Source of the DNA: Ignavibacteriales bacterium
GTDB taxonomy: Bacteria; Bacteroidota; Ignavibacteria; Ignavibacteriales; Ignavibacteriaceae
Reading direction: 5' to 3'
NCBI GenBank assembly: GCA_016700155.1
Contig: CP065001.1
Span: 3,224,001-3,288,000 of the forward strand
DNA: 64,000 nucleotides
The notes under the pieces were generated by a model. The model saw only the letters and a program-made list of their open reading frames with translations, was not told where the DNA came from and searched no databases. The translations under genes were made by a program, and so were the position numbers. This document shows, piece by piece, positions 44,229 to 54,546 of this stretch (the stretch's first letter is position 1; each line of letters starts with the position of its first letter).

Positions 44229-45752
44229 TCATTCGGGAAAATCAATAGGTCTTTTTCTTTCAATTCCTAAAACGCTGTTCAAAAATACTTTGCTTACATC
44301 ATCAATTTCAGTGAATGAATCACCGTTAAGATCTGTTACTGAATTTCCGTTTACACCAATTATATTTTCTGTGAATACTGTATTCAAATCCTGGAAGTCA
44401 ACAACTCCATCCTGGTTAACATCGCCGGAATAAATACACCAATTACCATTTATCAATTTCAGATTGTTACCGAATGCTTTAACTGAACCCGTGGTAAAAT
44501 CATAAGTAAGTAAGTTAGCAGAGAATGATTGTGGTGAAGCACTCCATGTTTCAATTGAGTTTTTATGTTTAATGACGATGTAATATGGAATTGAATTTAA
44601 TGCACTGTAAAATCTGCCTGATCCGTTTCCTGATTCATCGAGCGTAATTTCAGATTGATCAATTAATGAATACGGAAAACTACTGCTGCGCAGTTCAACA
44701 GTAACAGTGTCAATGGTCATCGATGTACCGTTATATAATCCTTCAATCAACGCTCTGAAAGAAGACAATTCAAGTATAGAAAAATAAGGCGATGTAAGTT
44801 TGTAAAATCCCCCTGACTGTGCAGCGAATACATTCATTGAATCAATAACGGCTACTGCGTAATTACTTGGTGTAAGCGTTGTTGTTATCCAGTTTGTTCC
44901 CCAGTCTTTTGTTATATATATATTACTTCCTGACCAGGTGCCGGTTGCTACAAAATCAGAATTACCCGGATGTATATGAACACCCCAGGTATTTATTCCA
45001 GTGAATCCGATTGTCACCCAAGTTTGACCATAATCAGTTGAACGTATTAGACCTCCTCCTCCAGCAAACTTTGTTGCCCATGCAGTACCAGGTCTGTTGA
45101 AGTCAACAGCAATAGTTGGTATTTCACCTGAAGTATTATAGGTATTAGTCCATGTTAATCCGTAATCAGTGCTTTTGAATATTCCTGTCCCGTTATCACC
45201 GACAAGTATGATGCTTGTGTCGGGAAATACTTTTATATCGCAGGGCGCGGAGTTGGCACCGACTGAAGTTGTCAACGTTGTCCATGTACTTCCAAAATCA
45301 GTCGACCTGTTAAAATTATTTCCGTTCATTAGATAAATCGAATCGGGATGAGATGGATCCTGAGTGGATGGTATTCCATAAAATGAAAATGAAAGATTAT
45401 CCGCAGTTGTATTCCATGTCACTCCCTGATCAGTTGATTTAACAACTTTATAGTTCGTACCCTTATAAACAGAAGCCACAATTTCTCCGGGTCTGTCAGC
45501 ATTTAAATGCAGACATTTGACTGCAGAGCATTGTGGAATTACAGAGCCAAACTGTGTAAACGTTTCGCCCCTGTCTGTACTTTTAAAGATCGAATTGGAT
45601 GATCCGTAATAAATAATATTGTTATTCACCGGGTCAATTGATATCGGGTTACCTCTTCCGCCGCCGGTTAATTTCTGCTGCCATGAATATTGAGCAGTAA
45701 GTGAGATACTTAATAACATAAATAAATAAACTGATAATAAAGATTTAATCAT
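44229..45752 (-). CDS. Secreted BNR-repeat beta-propeller with dockerin-like tail
   Basis: After a signal peptide (1-20) there is a sortilin/VPS10-like propeller (about 22-325) with at least six Asp-box repeats: KSTDRGETF, KSTDQGVTW, RSTDFGSTW, KSTDYGLTW, RSTDYGQTW and TKDWGTNW. Such propellers bind or cleave glycans and peptides. No sialidase arginine triad is obvious, so binding is more likely. The IEG module (about 330-435; ALIEGLYNGTSM, VIKHKNSIETWS) and two dockerin-like loops (GDVNQDGVVDFQD, TDLNGDSFTEIDD) end the protein. It sits 3 bases after the 45756 nuclease gene, so the two are co-transcribed. The 99-base gap after it contains only a 6-bp hairpin. Confidence 0.87.
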   Translation of the reverse strand: MIKSLLSVYLFMLLSISLTAQYSWQQKLTGGGRGNPISIDPVNNNIIYYGSSNSIFKSTDRGETFTQFGSVIPQCSAVKCLHLNADRPGEIVASVYKGTNYKVVKSTDQGVTWNTTADNLSFSFYGIPSTQDPSHPDSIYLMNGNNFNRSTDFGSTWTTLTTSVGANSAPCDIKVFPDTSIILVGDNGTGIFKSTDYGLTWTNTYNTSGEIPTIAVDFNRPGTAWATKFAGGGGLIRSTDYGQTWVTIGFTGINTWGVHIHPGNSDFVATGTWSGSNIYITKDWGTNWITTTLTPSNYAVAVIDSMNVFAAQSGGFYKLTSPYFSILELSSFRALIEGLYNGTSMTIDTVTVELRSSSFPYSLIDQSEITLDESGNGSGRFYSALNSIPYYIVIKHKNSIETWSASPQSFSANLLTYDFTTGSVKAFGNNLKLINGNWCIYSGDVNQDGVVDFQDLNTVFTENIIGVNGNSVTDLNGDSFTEIDDVSKVFLNSVLGIERKRPIDFPE

Positions 45753-45755
45753 ATA

Positions 45756-47255
45756 TCACTTTGGCTTAAATAATAATTCTGAAACTGTTGGTTTATTACT
45801 TTCCACCCCTGATATATAATTAATGAATACAATACTTAGATCTTTTATTTCGCAGTAGCTATCGCCTGTTATATCTGTATTAAGATAACCTACAGCACCC
45901 GAAACATTTGAAGCATAAACAGTATTAAGGTCTATCTGATTTACAACCCCATCCTGGTTAACATCGCCTGAATACAAACACCATTTAGTACCTGCAAGTT
46001 TCATATTGTTTCCGAATGCTTTTGATGAGGCAGTTGTAAAATCATAAGTCAGATTTGAATTGATGAAAGTCTGCGGTACGGCACTCCATGTTTCAATTGT
46101 ATTCCTGTGTTTTACTGCAATGTAGTAAGGTGTATTATTCTCAGCATTGTAAAATGTTGCAGTTCCATTCCCCGAGTTACTTAAAAAAACTTTTGCTTCA
46201 TCAACTAACGTAAATGGTGAAACGGATTCTCTTAACTCAACAGTTATTGTATCCTGAACCATTGAGCTTCCGTTATAAAATCCTTCTATTAAAGTTGTAA
46301 CAGAAAGCTGAACTGATTGTGAATCAAAACTAAATGCAGCAATTACAGGCAGATGATCTGACGCATAGTGAAGTGCATCTGCAATCTGCTGCCCGACAGC
46401 AGTATTCGGCGGCTGATTAATAGAATCATTAAAATGATTTCCGTCGTTACCATAAGCCAGGTATGTTCCGGGGACAAAAGTTATTCCGCCTGAATTCATA
46501 ATTGACTGTGACATTAGAATCATATCAAAACGATCATCAAGCCCGCCTGTCGCACCATCATTAAATGATCTTGTTCTGGTTGACTGCGTATGATGTAGTG
46601 CATAAGCACCATTGTTCCAAGTTCCGGGAAGATTGAACGGATCTCTGAAATATCCCGGCTGAGATTGATTTAATAATTTTTGATACGCTGCTTCATTGGC
46701 ACTGTAAATATTAAAATCGCCAAGCACAATAAAGTTGGAATTGGGAGGCAGTGAGTTGGTTCGTTTTCTCAGACTGTCAACTTCTTCTGCGCGCTGCAAA
46801 CTATCGGCACTTGTATCATTAGCTTTCAGATGAACAGCATAAATCCTCAGTGTATCATTTGTTGAATTGTGAACAAGTTTAAATTCATTAATATCTCTTA
46901 AAGGTGTTGCTATTGGTGTGTTACTTATAAAAGTAAACAAACTGCTTTTATAAAATATTGCCCTGTCAAGATCGGGACCGTTAATAAATGTCCCCGCTGC
47001 ATAACCTGAAGACGAACTGTTGAGAATCTTGCTTAAGAAACTATCAACACTTGCCTGCGAAACAATTTCCTGAACAACTAAAATATCCGGCTGAATATTC
47101 TGGAATATAGTTCTGAAATACGGATTGCGTGATGTAGTATCTGTAAAAGGATAATTTAAAATATTATACGTCATTATAGTGTGCTGCGTCTGCGATGCAG
47201 CAGTGCCTGAAAGAATCAGTATCCCGAATAATATTTTAATTGATACTCTGTCCAT
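45756..47255 (-). CDS. Secreted endonuclease/exonuclease/phosphatase-fold protein with dockerin-like tail (paralogue)
   Basis: A 499-aa paralogue of the 40651 protein with the same layout: signal peptide (1-21), EEP fold (TYNILNYP with N31, VVQE with E63, AVHLKA, GDFN, DDRFDMI, ASDHLPV), IEG module (TLIEGFYNGSSM, AVKHRNTIETWS) and two dockerin-like loops (GDVNQDGVVNQID, TDITGDSYCEIKD). It should hydrolyse extracellular nucleic acids or phosphodiesters. The two nucleases are clearly related but not recent copies, and the propeller and dehydrogenase genes lie between them. This suggests an old duplication with separate roles, such as DNA versus RNA. It is 8 bases downstream of the 47264 gene. 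Confidence 0.9.
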   Translation of the reverse strand: MDRVSIKILFGILILSGTAASQTQHTIMTYNILNYPFTDTTSRNPYFRTIFQNIQPDILVVQEIVSQASVDSFLSKILNSSSSGYAAGTFINGPDLDRAIFYKSSLFTFISNTPIATPLRDINEFKLVHNSTNDTLRIYAVHLKANDTSADSLQRAEEVDSLRKRTNSLPPNSNFIVLGDFNIYSANEAAYQKLLNQSQPGYFRDPFNLPGTWNNGAYALHHTQSTRTRSFNDGATGGLDDRFDMILMSQSIMNSGGITFVPGTYLAYGNDGNHFNDSINQPPNTAVGQQIADALHYASDHLPVIAAFSFDSQSVQLSVTTLIEGFYNGSSMVQDTITVELRESVSPFTLVDEAKVFLSNSGNGTATFYNAENNTPYYIAVKHRNTIETWSAVPQTFINSNLTYDFTTASSKAFGNNMKLAGTKWCLYSGDVNQDGVVNQIDLNTVYASNVSGAVGYLNTDITGDSYCEIKDLSIVFINYISGVESNKPTVSELLFKPK

Positions 47256-47263
47256 TTTAAATT

Positions 47264-50200
47264 TTAATTACCAAATCCAGTCTGATGAAAAGTTGAAACT
47301 CCTGCAGGGCGCTGCCTTGTTACACCAAGTACACTATTCACAAAAACAATATTAAGATCGTTGACTTCTGTAAACTGATCACCTGTTAGATCAGTTACTA
47401 CATTTCCTGTAACACCATTGAGGTTATCAGTGAACACAAGGTTTAAATCACTTATGTTTATTGAACCATCCTGGTTTACATCACCGCTGTAAATACACCA
47501 TTTCCCGTTTACCATTTTTAAGTTGTTTCCATAAGCTTTGTTTTGCGCATCAGTAAAATTATAATTCAATATGCCTGAACTGAATTGAACAGGAGAGCTG
47601 CTCCATGTTTCGATTGAGTTACTGTGTTTAACAACTATATAATAAGGTGTTCCTTCCGATGGTGTTGTAAATGTATCAGAACCAAATCCACTTGTATTTA
47701 ACTGGATGTTTTTTGTTTCAACTATTGCATAAGGTGTAGTTGATGCTCTTACCTCAACAGTAACCACATCACTGACTGATGTTGTACCATTCCATAATCC
47801 TTCAGTCAACGCTGTAACATTTAATGTTTTAGTTGTCGGAATGAATTCTCTCATCAAATATCTTACAGCATTTACGATCAAATTTCCGGCTGTTGTCTGA
47901 TTTGAGAACTGTGAAACAGAAAACGAAAAGAAAATGTTCCGGCATACAGAAGTATCGCTGACGGGACTATAAAGAAAAATTCCGCCGTTAGCTGCAGTAC
48001 CGCCAACCCAGTTTGCTATCCTGCTTATGCCTGTTACACCGGGCAGTAATACCATTTCATCGCGTGCACCCCAGTTGTTTGTTCCGCCATCAACAACATC
48101 CATTGGACTGCTTACAACATTCGGAATATTAAATATAGGGTGAGTAGTGATTGCGGCCTGTAAATCTAAACCGGGTCTATCACTCACCCAGACACTATCA
48201 AGGAGGAGGTTGCGTCTGAATTCCGGATGAAGGTCTATTGTTCCTGCTTTTCTATAAATGTATCCAACCTCACCACCTTCAACCAATATCTTGCCTCCAG
48301 TAAGAGTGTGGTTAACAAGAGCAGTTCTTTTTGTGATGTCATTGAAGATTGAAGATTCCTTAACTCCGGCTGATAATATTACAACATCATAAGATGAAAG
48401 TGTCATAGTATTAAGATTACCAAATGTGACTTGTGTAACTGTGTACCCAGCCGTATTCAATGATGCAACAAATAAATTTGCCGAAGCTCCCAGCGGAATA
48501 TTAGAAGCACCGTCACTCACTTTATCATTTGAAAATCTTCCTTCGGCAGTAACATCATCATCAATAACAAGTACATTACCAAGAGAAGCAATAATATTGA
48601 AAGAATGAAATCCTGTTGATGGACTGAAAGCAATATTATTCTGAGATGAATTATCAGTTGCTTTAATTCTGTACTCAATTAAATCACCAATTGCTGCACC
48701 GATTGAAGGAAAAACTGCCTGGTAAGTATTATCTGAAAGCAGATTCAAATTAAAACTTGAAATCGCTCCGCCGTTTTTTCTATACTCACATACTACCGAC
48801 TGTATTCCGATATTATCTGTTACAATTGCCGTAACCGATGGTGGAAAACTGAAAGGGGGCATATTAAATAAAGGTGTGTGTGTAATTGTCGGCGGAACTA
48901 AATCTGTTTCAGCAGTAAATGAAAAATATTGTGACGGTGCATTCGATGGTAAACGTGTTTCAAATCCCTGGTTATCAGTCACGATGAGATAGTAGTTATA
49001 TGTTGAGTTTAAACCATTCCCGGGAATATTGGCTGTATAATTATTTCCACCTGTATTAGTCATCTCCAAAACATTGTTTGGCGTACCGCTTCTGCTCCAA
49101 TAAACTTTGATTGAACCTGCAACGATAGGATTAATTGATGTGATTGTTGCCTGAACTACATAAGGACCAATAACGTTCTCAGTATTTGGAAGCGGGGTAT
49201 GAATAATTGCCGGACCAAAAGATACCTGTGTTATCCATGCCTGGTAATTTCCTGTTCTGTCATCTGCCCAGAAGGGATAAGCTTTTCCGTTTGATGCAGT
49301 GATACCGATATAATCACCCTGATATCCTGATGCCAATCCGCTGATTGGTTTTGGTTTAAAGTTTGCATCACTTACTTGAAATTCTTCAAAAGTGTTACCA
49401 CCATTACCGGATGTTGCCATAAATACACCGGTACTGTCAGATGTAGTGTTCCGGTTATCGTAAAAAACTATATGAAGTTGTCCAGTTGATTGATCGACGG
49501 TGCACCAGGGATAGTATTGATCCTTCCCATTATTCAGATCATCAGTATTAACCCTTTTAGGAGTAGTCCAGTTTTCCCCACCATCTGACGAACTAATCAT
49601 GACAATATCCGGATCAGACCCCGCAGGTGAAACTCCTCGCTGAGGCCAGCAGATATAAATGTAACCGTTTCTTGATCCTCCTGATCTATCAACTGTCATT
49701 GAGGGAAAAGACGAAACTCTTATTGATGATGTTTTAAGATTTCCTCTTATACCGAAATTAGCCGCGCTATAGATACGTGAACTAGTCCATGTAGCTCCGC
49801 CGTTTGTTGATTTTGCAAAAGCAATTGCATCTTCTCCATACAAACCCGAACCCCAGTTATCATAGATAGCAAAGACAGCATAAACTTCACCGTCGGGTCC
49901 CGTATTAATATTCACTCCTTGCGCGTGACTGCCGGGTGTAAGTGATGATGAAAGATCAACAAATGAACTCCAGTTAGCTCCGTTGTTACTTGAATAATTA
50001 ATCACTACCTGGTTCTCACTTGCACTTCCGGTTACAAAATGAGTCCACGAATCATACACACGGTTTATGTAAGCACTGCCTGTTTTTTTATCAACCCATA
50101 AATGATTTTTATCCAGCAGATCAGCGCTGCTTGAAGGATCAGCACCGGCAGTATAAGATGACCATGTTAAACCGTTATTAGTAGAAACAGAAACACCCTG

Positions 50201-50692
50201 CCCACCGGCATCACGTATATATCCCATATAAAAATTTCCGTTTGGACCAATTACCGCAGCAGGATCACCGCTGTTGCCTGAACCAAAATAAGGTGAAGGG
50301 TTATCTGAACCTGACCAGTTATTACCTGCATTTGTTGACCAGTAAACGCCAGTACCATAAACTCCTGAAACCGGCCACGATGTTCCATTTGAACCAGCAA
50401 AAAGAATGTTAGGATTGTTTGGATGAATATCTATCGATAGCTCGGACTGCGTTGTGTTTGTTGTGGGTAGAACACGATAGTTTGCCTGTACGACGGCATC
50501 GGTTTCATTTAAGAAATATCTTCTTGAAATCTGCGGCGGCGGCAAATACCTGTAGTCAGGATTTTGTTGAACAGTATTATTTCTGTCTGCTGAAACCCTT
50601 GACCATTTTTTATCTTCAACCTGTGAACTTGTTAAAGTAGTAAGGAACATAAATAGCACGATTACTGCTAAAGCAACAATATTTTTATTCAC
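47264..50692 (-). CDS. Chimeric secreted protein: BNR propeller, two Ig-like domains, GATase-like domain, dockerin-like tail
   Basis: A signal peptide (1-23) precedes a sialidase-like propeller (about 60-495) with Asp boxes such as STNAGNNW, STNNGLTW, SSNNGANW, KSTNGGATW and SSDGGENW. Two Ig-like domains follow (about 495-700; IIHTPLPNTENV, ITHTPLFNMPPF). Then comes a domain of about 250 residues beginning VLVIDDDVTAEGRFSND with DVVILSAGVKES and GGKILVEGGEVGYI, which resembles a class-I glutamine-amidotransferase-like Rossmann fold. The IEG module (ALTEGLWNGTTS) and dockerin-like loops (GDVNQDGSINISD, TDLTGDQFTEVND) end it. The start is GTG with AGGTGA upstream. The combination is unusual. 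Asp-box glycan binding is likely and sialidase activity uncertain. It is the first of five tightly spaced dockerin-tailed genes. Confidence 0.82.
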   Translation of the reverse strand: MNKNIVALAVIVLFMFLTTLTSSQVEDKKWSRVSADRNNTVQQNPDYRYLPPPQISRRYFLNETDAVVQANYRVLPTTNTTQSELSIDIHPNNPNILFAGSNGTSWPVSGVYGTGVYWSTNAGNNWSGSDNPSPYFGSGNSGDPAAVIGPNGNFYMGYIRDAGGQGVSVSTNNGLTWSSYTAGADPSSSADLLDKNHLWVDKKTGSAYINRVYDSWTHFVTGSASENQVVINYSSNNGANWSSFVDLSSSLTPGSHAQGVNINTGPDGEVYAVFAIYDNWGSGLYGEDAIAFAKSTNGGATWTSSRIYSAANFGIRGNLKTSSIRVSSFPSMTVDRSGGSRNGYIYICWPQRGVSPAGSDPDIVMISSSDGGENWTTPKRVNTDDLNNGKDQYYPWCTVDQSTGQLHIVFYDNRNTTSDSTGVFMATSGNGGNTFEEFQVSDANFKPKPISGLASGYQGDYIGITASNGKAYPFWADDRTGNYQAWITQVSFGPAIIHTPLPNTENVIGPYVVQATITSINPIVAGSIKVYWSRSGTPNNVLEMTNTGGNNYTANIPGNGLNSTYNYYLIVTDNQGFETRLPSNAPSQYFSFTAETDLVPPTITHTPLFNMPPFSFPPSVTAIVTDNIGIQSVVCEYRKNGGAISSFNLNLLSDNTYQAVFPSIGAAIGDLIEYRIKATDNSSQNNIAFSPSTGFHSFNIIASLGNVLVIDDDVTAEGRFSNDKVSDGASNIPLGASANLFVASLNTAGYTVTQVTFGNLNTMTLSSYDVVILSAGVKESSIFNDITKRTALVNHTLTGGKILVEGGEVGYIYRKAGTIDLHPEFRRNLLLDSVWVSDRPGLDLQAAITTHPIFNIPNVVSSPMDVVDGGTNNWGARDEMVLLPGVTGISRIANWVGGTAANGGIFLYSPVSDTSVCRNIFFSFSVSQFSNQTTAGNLIVNAVRYLMREFIPTTKTLNVTALTEGLWNGTTSVSDVVTVEVRASTTPYAIVETKNIQLNTSGFGSDTFTTPSEGTPYYIVVKHSNSIETWSSSPVQFSSGILNYNFTDAQNKAYGNNLKMVNGKWCIYSGDVNQDGSINISDLNLVFTDNLNGVTGNVVTDLTGDQFTEVNDLNIVFVNSVLGVTRQRPAGVSTFHQTGFGN

Positions 50693-50736
50693 TGCTTCAC
50701 CTGAAAATATATTTCAATAAATGGGATTTTATTTTT

Positions 50737-53700
50737 CTATTTAAGAAGAATCATTTTATTTGTTATTACTGATTCAGAACTTTCTAGCCGATAAATGTAA
50801 ATGCTGCTGGGCAGATCACTCGCATCTACATTAATTTTATAATTACCTGCTTCATACAAACCATCTGCAAGGGTACGTATGAATTCACCAAGTGAGTTAA
50901 ATAAATTTATTTTGAGCTGAGTTTGTTTCGGCACTGAAAATTTAATCGTCGTACCCGGATTAAATGGGTTCGGATAATTTTGTTCGAGACAGTATTCGTC
51001 AGGAACCTCCGCTTTGGATATGATCAGTTTATCACCCTCAAGAAAATCAATTTGAATATCATTACCTGATTTTAAAACCGGGACAATCGTTCTTCCCGTT
51101 AAATCTTTAATTGAGATGTCGATGTTCTCTGAACTGATTGTAAGAGGATAATGTACCCCCTGCATATTAATTGTCTGAGACCCGAATTCTAAGTACTCAG
51201 CTTTTTTTCCTGTCGAGAATCGTACATCAAATAAACCTGCCGGGGGCAACGGCGGTAGTTGATAAGATTCAAGGTCAACTTCATCGTCTGCGATATATAA
51301 TTTAAAGTTGTTTCCTTTTGCATCTATTATTTTTAATTGACCCCGGAATTTTTCTTCATCATTAGTTGTTAATTTTTTTTGATTCTCCAATGACGAAAGA
51401 TTTATCACTCCATCATTATTCACAAGAACCCAGTAACCTAAACCCGGTTCAAGATTAACTGCATTGTAATATGAACCCGACCATCCGTAAATAGAATTAG
51501 CAACTATTATCCCGGGCGGAGTAGAATTTAAACTATTAACAGGCACAACCTGTTCATACCCTCCGATTATATTCCAGCCGCTTGTTACAACTAAATTGTT
51601 ATGAGGAATTGTAATAATACCGGCTGATGGCCATTCATCACCGGTGTTGTAAATCCTGTTATCAGGATGCAGCATATAATAACCTCGTCCCGGAAGAACT
51701 GAATCAACAGGGATATAACTTCCTCCGGAAAACGAATATACACTCGCAAGCGGTTCCCGGAACGACCACCATGTATTTACATTCTGATTTACAGGATGAA
51801 GTCCGGGAATTGATACAATATTCCATCCTTGTGAAATCGGAACACTTAATTGAAAAGTTGTTTGAGTGCTAAATGTTGTGTCATTGGAAACAATACCCGA
51901 AGAGTAATTAGTTCCGTCAAATGAAAAGGCTTTATAAAAATAATTTTGAGCGGGTGTTAAACTATTATGGATTTGCGGAGAAGAAATTCCATTATATAAT
52001 AAAGTACCTCCTGCAAATGTTTGACCTATTGCCGGCGGAGTTCCTGCAGGAGTTGTAAATGAACCATTGTTATTCCAGACAATTACAACATTGTTGCCGA
52101 CAATATTTGTAGCGAACACCAGATATATTTCGGTCTGACTAATTGCGAATGCTGAGAATGTTCCTGGATTCTGAATTGCAAATGTTGTTGTGTTAGAAGT
52201 TAATCCCGCAGAATAAGTCGAACCATTATATGAAAAAGCTTTATAATAATAATTTGCGCCTGACGATAAGCCAGCGTGAAGTTGAGGAGATGATGTGCCG
52301 TTATAAATTAATGTTCCGCCTGCAAAAAGACTTCCAACAGATGGAGGTATTCCTGAAGGAGTTGTAAATGTTCCGGTATTATTCCAGACTATAATAACAT
52401 TGTTATTACTTGCATTGGGTTCAAAAGTAAGTTCGATTTGAGACGAACTTGTTGGTGAGGCAGCGAATGATACCGGGTTAGACGCACCTGGATTGTTCAC
52501 AATTGTGAAGTTCACATTTGATATATCGAAGAAAATATTTCCAACCGCTTCAACTTTAATCCGTGCTTGTGTTGTCGGAAAATTTGGAATGGTAACAATC
52601 TCAGAACCATCATTTGGAGTATTGGCAAGTAACTCTGTTGTAAAAGTATTACCGCCATTGGTGGATAATAAAATCCGGACGTTAGAACAGTTAATCGGTG
52701 AAAGATTAGTACTTGCTACACTCCACGTTATTGTTTGTGAAGTGTTACCCGTCCATGATACATTTGTATTGGGTGAAGTAACAACAAATGGTCCGGCTGT
52801 TCCGCTGACAGAAAAATTAACCTGCAAACGATCAACACCTCCGCCGCCTGCTTTATTATCACGGACTGTTAATCTGAATTTTAAATTTCTTGCATACGTT
52901 GGTAATAATTCACCAATACTTGATGTATTGTTTAACAGGTCAGTCAGTTTCGGAAATGTTCTCGTTCCATTTGCAACCGGATTAAAACTTCTGAAGATCG
53001 GCGCATCTCCCGATGGTGAGCCGGGTGTACCTGCGGGACCGAGATCAAATTCCTCCCAGCAATAAGTCATTGCATCACCGTTCGGATCGGTTGCTGAACC
53101 AGTAAGTGAAAAAGGTGTGCTTTTAGGAATTGTAAATCCGCCTGTCGGAACACTTACTACAGGGGTATTATTCCCTGTTAATGTTGTGACTGCACAACCA
53201 TTTCCGCTTCCTGTATTTGTAAAAGCAACTATTTCATCAAAACTGATTGTATGAAAATATGCATCACTGTTACTTTGTAAATCATCGGTACTGCATATAC
53301 CTGCATAAGCCATTATTGTTGATCCGCTGCCGGGTTCGTATGCGGTTGAAGCATTTCTATTTCCTCCGCCGCAAGAACCTGTCACACTATTAAAAGTGTG
53401 ATTGGCACCAAACTGATGTCCCATTTCGTGAGCCACATAATCAATATCAAAAGGGTCACCAACCGGTGATGAGGAACCTGTTACACCTCCGGCTTTGCTG
53501 GTTGTGCAAACACAACCAAGATACGCAACTCCGCCACCACCGGTACTGAATACGTGTCCGATATCAAAATTAGCATTCCCTATCACTGTGCTCAGGTTAC
53601 TTATGTTTTGTCCAAGCATTGTGCTGCCGCTTCCATTCGTGTAAGGGTCAGGGCTTGTTGTATAAATAATCAGGTTATTGTTTGCGATAAGAACCATCCT

Positions 53701-54438
53701 GATGGCTGTTTCTCTTTCATAAACTCCGTTAACTCTGTTAACACTTGTAACTACAGCAGATAATCCAAGTGCTACAGTCCCGCCATGAAAAACTGTATAC
53801 TCAACAGTTGTAGCCACCGCAAGTCTGTAGGTTCTTAACTGCGGACCGGTTGGTGTGAGTATTTCATCTGTTGGATAAGTCTTTTCGCCCGGAGAGAATT
53901 CATTTGAAAGTAATTCACAGCTATAGTCTGCATTATGTTTGTGAAAATCTTTCGTGTAATAAGATATGTAGTGATTAGTATCGCCCATGCTATATGGATC
54001 AATAAAAACTCTTCCTGAAGGCGAAAGTACCTGTGCATGAAATCCATGTGGTGTTAAATCAAACTTTAAAGTAGCGTAAGGATCGGTTACTCCCTGTCCC
54101 GTATAGGTTCTTATCTCAGGATATAATACTTGTAACTCCGGAGCCATTGTTGGTGATTCCCAGAATTTGAATTCCTGGAAAGTCCCGTCGGGCATAGGTA
54201 ATTCAATGATGATTAAACCATCATTAGCTTCTTTAGTAAATTCCATCGGTGCTGAAGTAAGAAGATTTTTTAATGATTCAATATTTACTTTTACAGTACG
54301 GAATACATCAGGAATGATATACCTTTCCCCGGCTAAGGCTACTTGAGTTTCAGGAATATCAGTCCACAAATCTGACTGTGAATAAACTGAACCATAAACA
54401 GTCAGTGTTAAAATGAATATCATAATTAATTTTTTCAT
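50737..54438 (-). CDS. Reprolysin-like metalloprotease with GWN module and T9SS sorting domain
   Basis: An extracellular zinc protease of the metzincin clan. Signal peptide (1-21) and propeptide (about 22-200) precede a catalytic domain with HEMGHQFGANH (H337, E338, H341, H347) and a Met-turn TIMAYAG (M376). After it come Ig/sugar-binding-like segments (about 430-655), two tandem FnIII-like repeats of about 100 aa (NNVIIVWNNTGTFTTPSG and NNVVIVWNNNGSFTTPAG), the GWN module (about 865-1145; GWNIVSIPGLHPVNQN, GWNIIGGYEQ, LPPLPPAGLFDVRF) and a type-A T9SS domain (QNYPNPFNP, ending NKMILLK). GGAG lies 6 bases before the ATG. It is 44 bases upstream of the dockerin-tailed run and probably leads or joins that operon. 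It should degrade protein or process surface proteins. Confidence 0.92.
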   Translation of the reverse strand: MKKLIMIFILTLTVYGSVYSQSDLWTDIPETQVALAGERYIIPDVFRTVKVNIESLKNLLTSAPMEFTKEANDGLIIIELPMPDGTFQEFKFWESPTMAPELQVLYPEIRTYTGQGVTDPYATLKFDLTPHGFHAQVLSPSGRVFIDPYSMGDTNHYISYYTKDFHKHNADYSCELLSNEFSPGEKTYPTDEILTPTGPQLRTYRLAVATTVEYTVFHGGTVALGLSAVVTSVNRVNGVYERETAIRMVLIANNNLIIYTTSPDPYTNGSGSTMLGQNISNLSTVIGNANFDIGHVFSTGGGGVAYLGCVCTTSKAGGVTGSSSPVGDPFDIDYVAHEMGHQFGANHTFNSVTGSCGGGNRNASTAYEPGSGSTIMAYAGICSTDDLQSNSDAYFHTISFDEIVAFTNTGSGNGCAVTTLTGNNTPVVSVPTGGFTIPKSTPFSLTGSATDPNGDAMTYCWEEFDLGPAGTPGSPSGDAPIFRSFNPVANGTRTFPKLTDLLNNTSSIGELLPTYARNLKFRLTVRDNKAGGGGVDRLQVNFSVSGTAGPFVVTSPNTNVSWTGNTSQTITWSVASTNLSPINCSNVRILLSTNGGNTFTTELLANTPNDGSEIVTIPNFPTTQARIKVEAVGNIFFDISNVNFTIVNNPGASNPVSFAASPTSSSQIELTFEPNASNNNVIIVWNNTGTFTTPSGIPPSVGSLFAGGTLIYNGTSSPQLHAGLSSGANYYYKAFSYNGSTYSAGLTSNTTTFAIQNPGTFSAFAISQTEIYLVFATNIVGNNVVIVWNNNGSFTTPAGTPPAIGQTFAGGTLLYNGISSPQIHNSLTPAQNYFYKAFSFDGTNYSSGIVSNDTTFSTQTTFQLSVPISQGWNIVSIPGLHPVNQNVNTWWSFREPLASVYSFSGGSYIPVDSVLPGRGYYMLHPDNRIYNTGDEWPSAGIITIPHNNLVVTSGWNIIGGYEQVVPVNSLNSTPPGIIVANSIYGWSGSYYNAVNLEPGLGYWVLVNNDGVINLSSLENQKKLTTNDEEKFRGQLKIIDAKGNNFKLYIADDEVDLESYQLPPLPPAGLFDVRFSTGKKAEYLEFGSQTINMQGVHYPLTISSENIDISIKDLTGRTIVPVLKSGNDIQIDFLEGDKLIISKAEVPDEYCLEQNYPNPFNPGTTIKFSVPKQTQLKINLFNSLGEFIRTLADGLYEAGNYKINVDASDLPSSIYIYRLESSESVITNKMILLK

Positions 54439-54546
54439 GCTCTCCGCCTTAAATTAAAACGTAACCAGTACCAAACTATTACTGAATTATTATTAATGTT
54501 TTATCATTTGATAATTTTTCAGGAAATTCACTTTTGCAAAACAAAG

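Noticed and set aside
52493..53065. 190-aa plus-strand frame within the reprolysin-like gene
   Set aside because: Entirely antisense to a well-supported protease gene and without recognisable domains.
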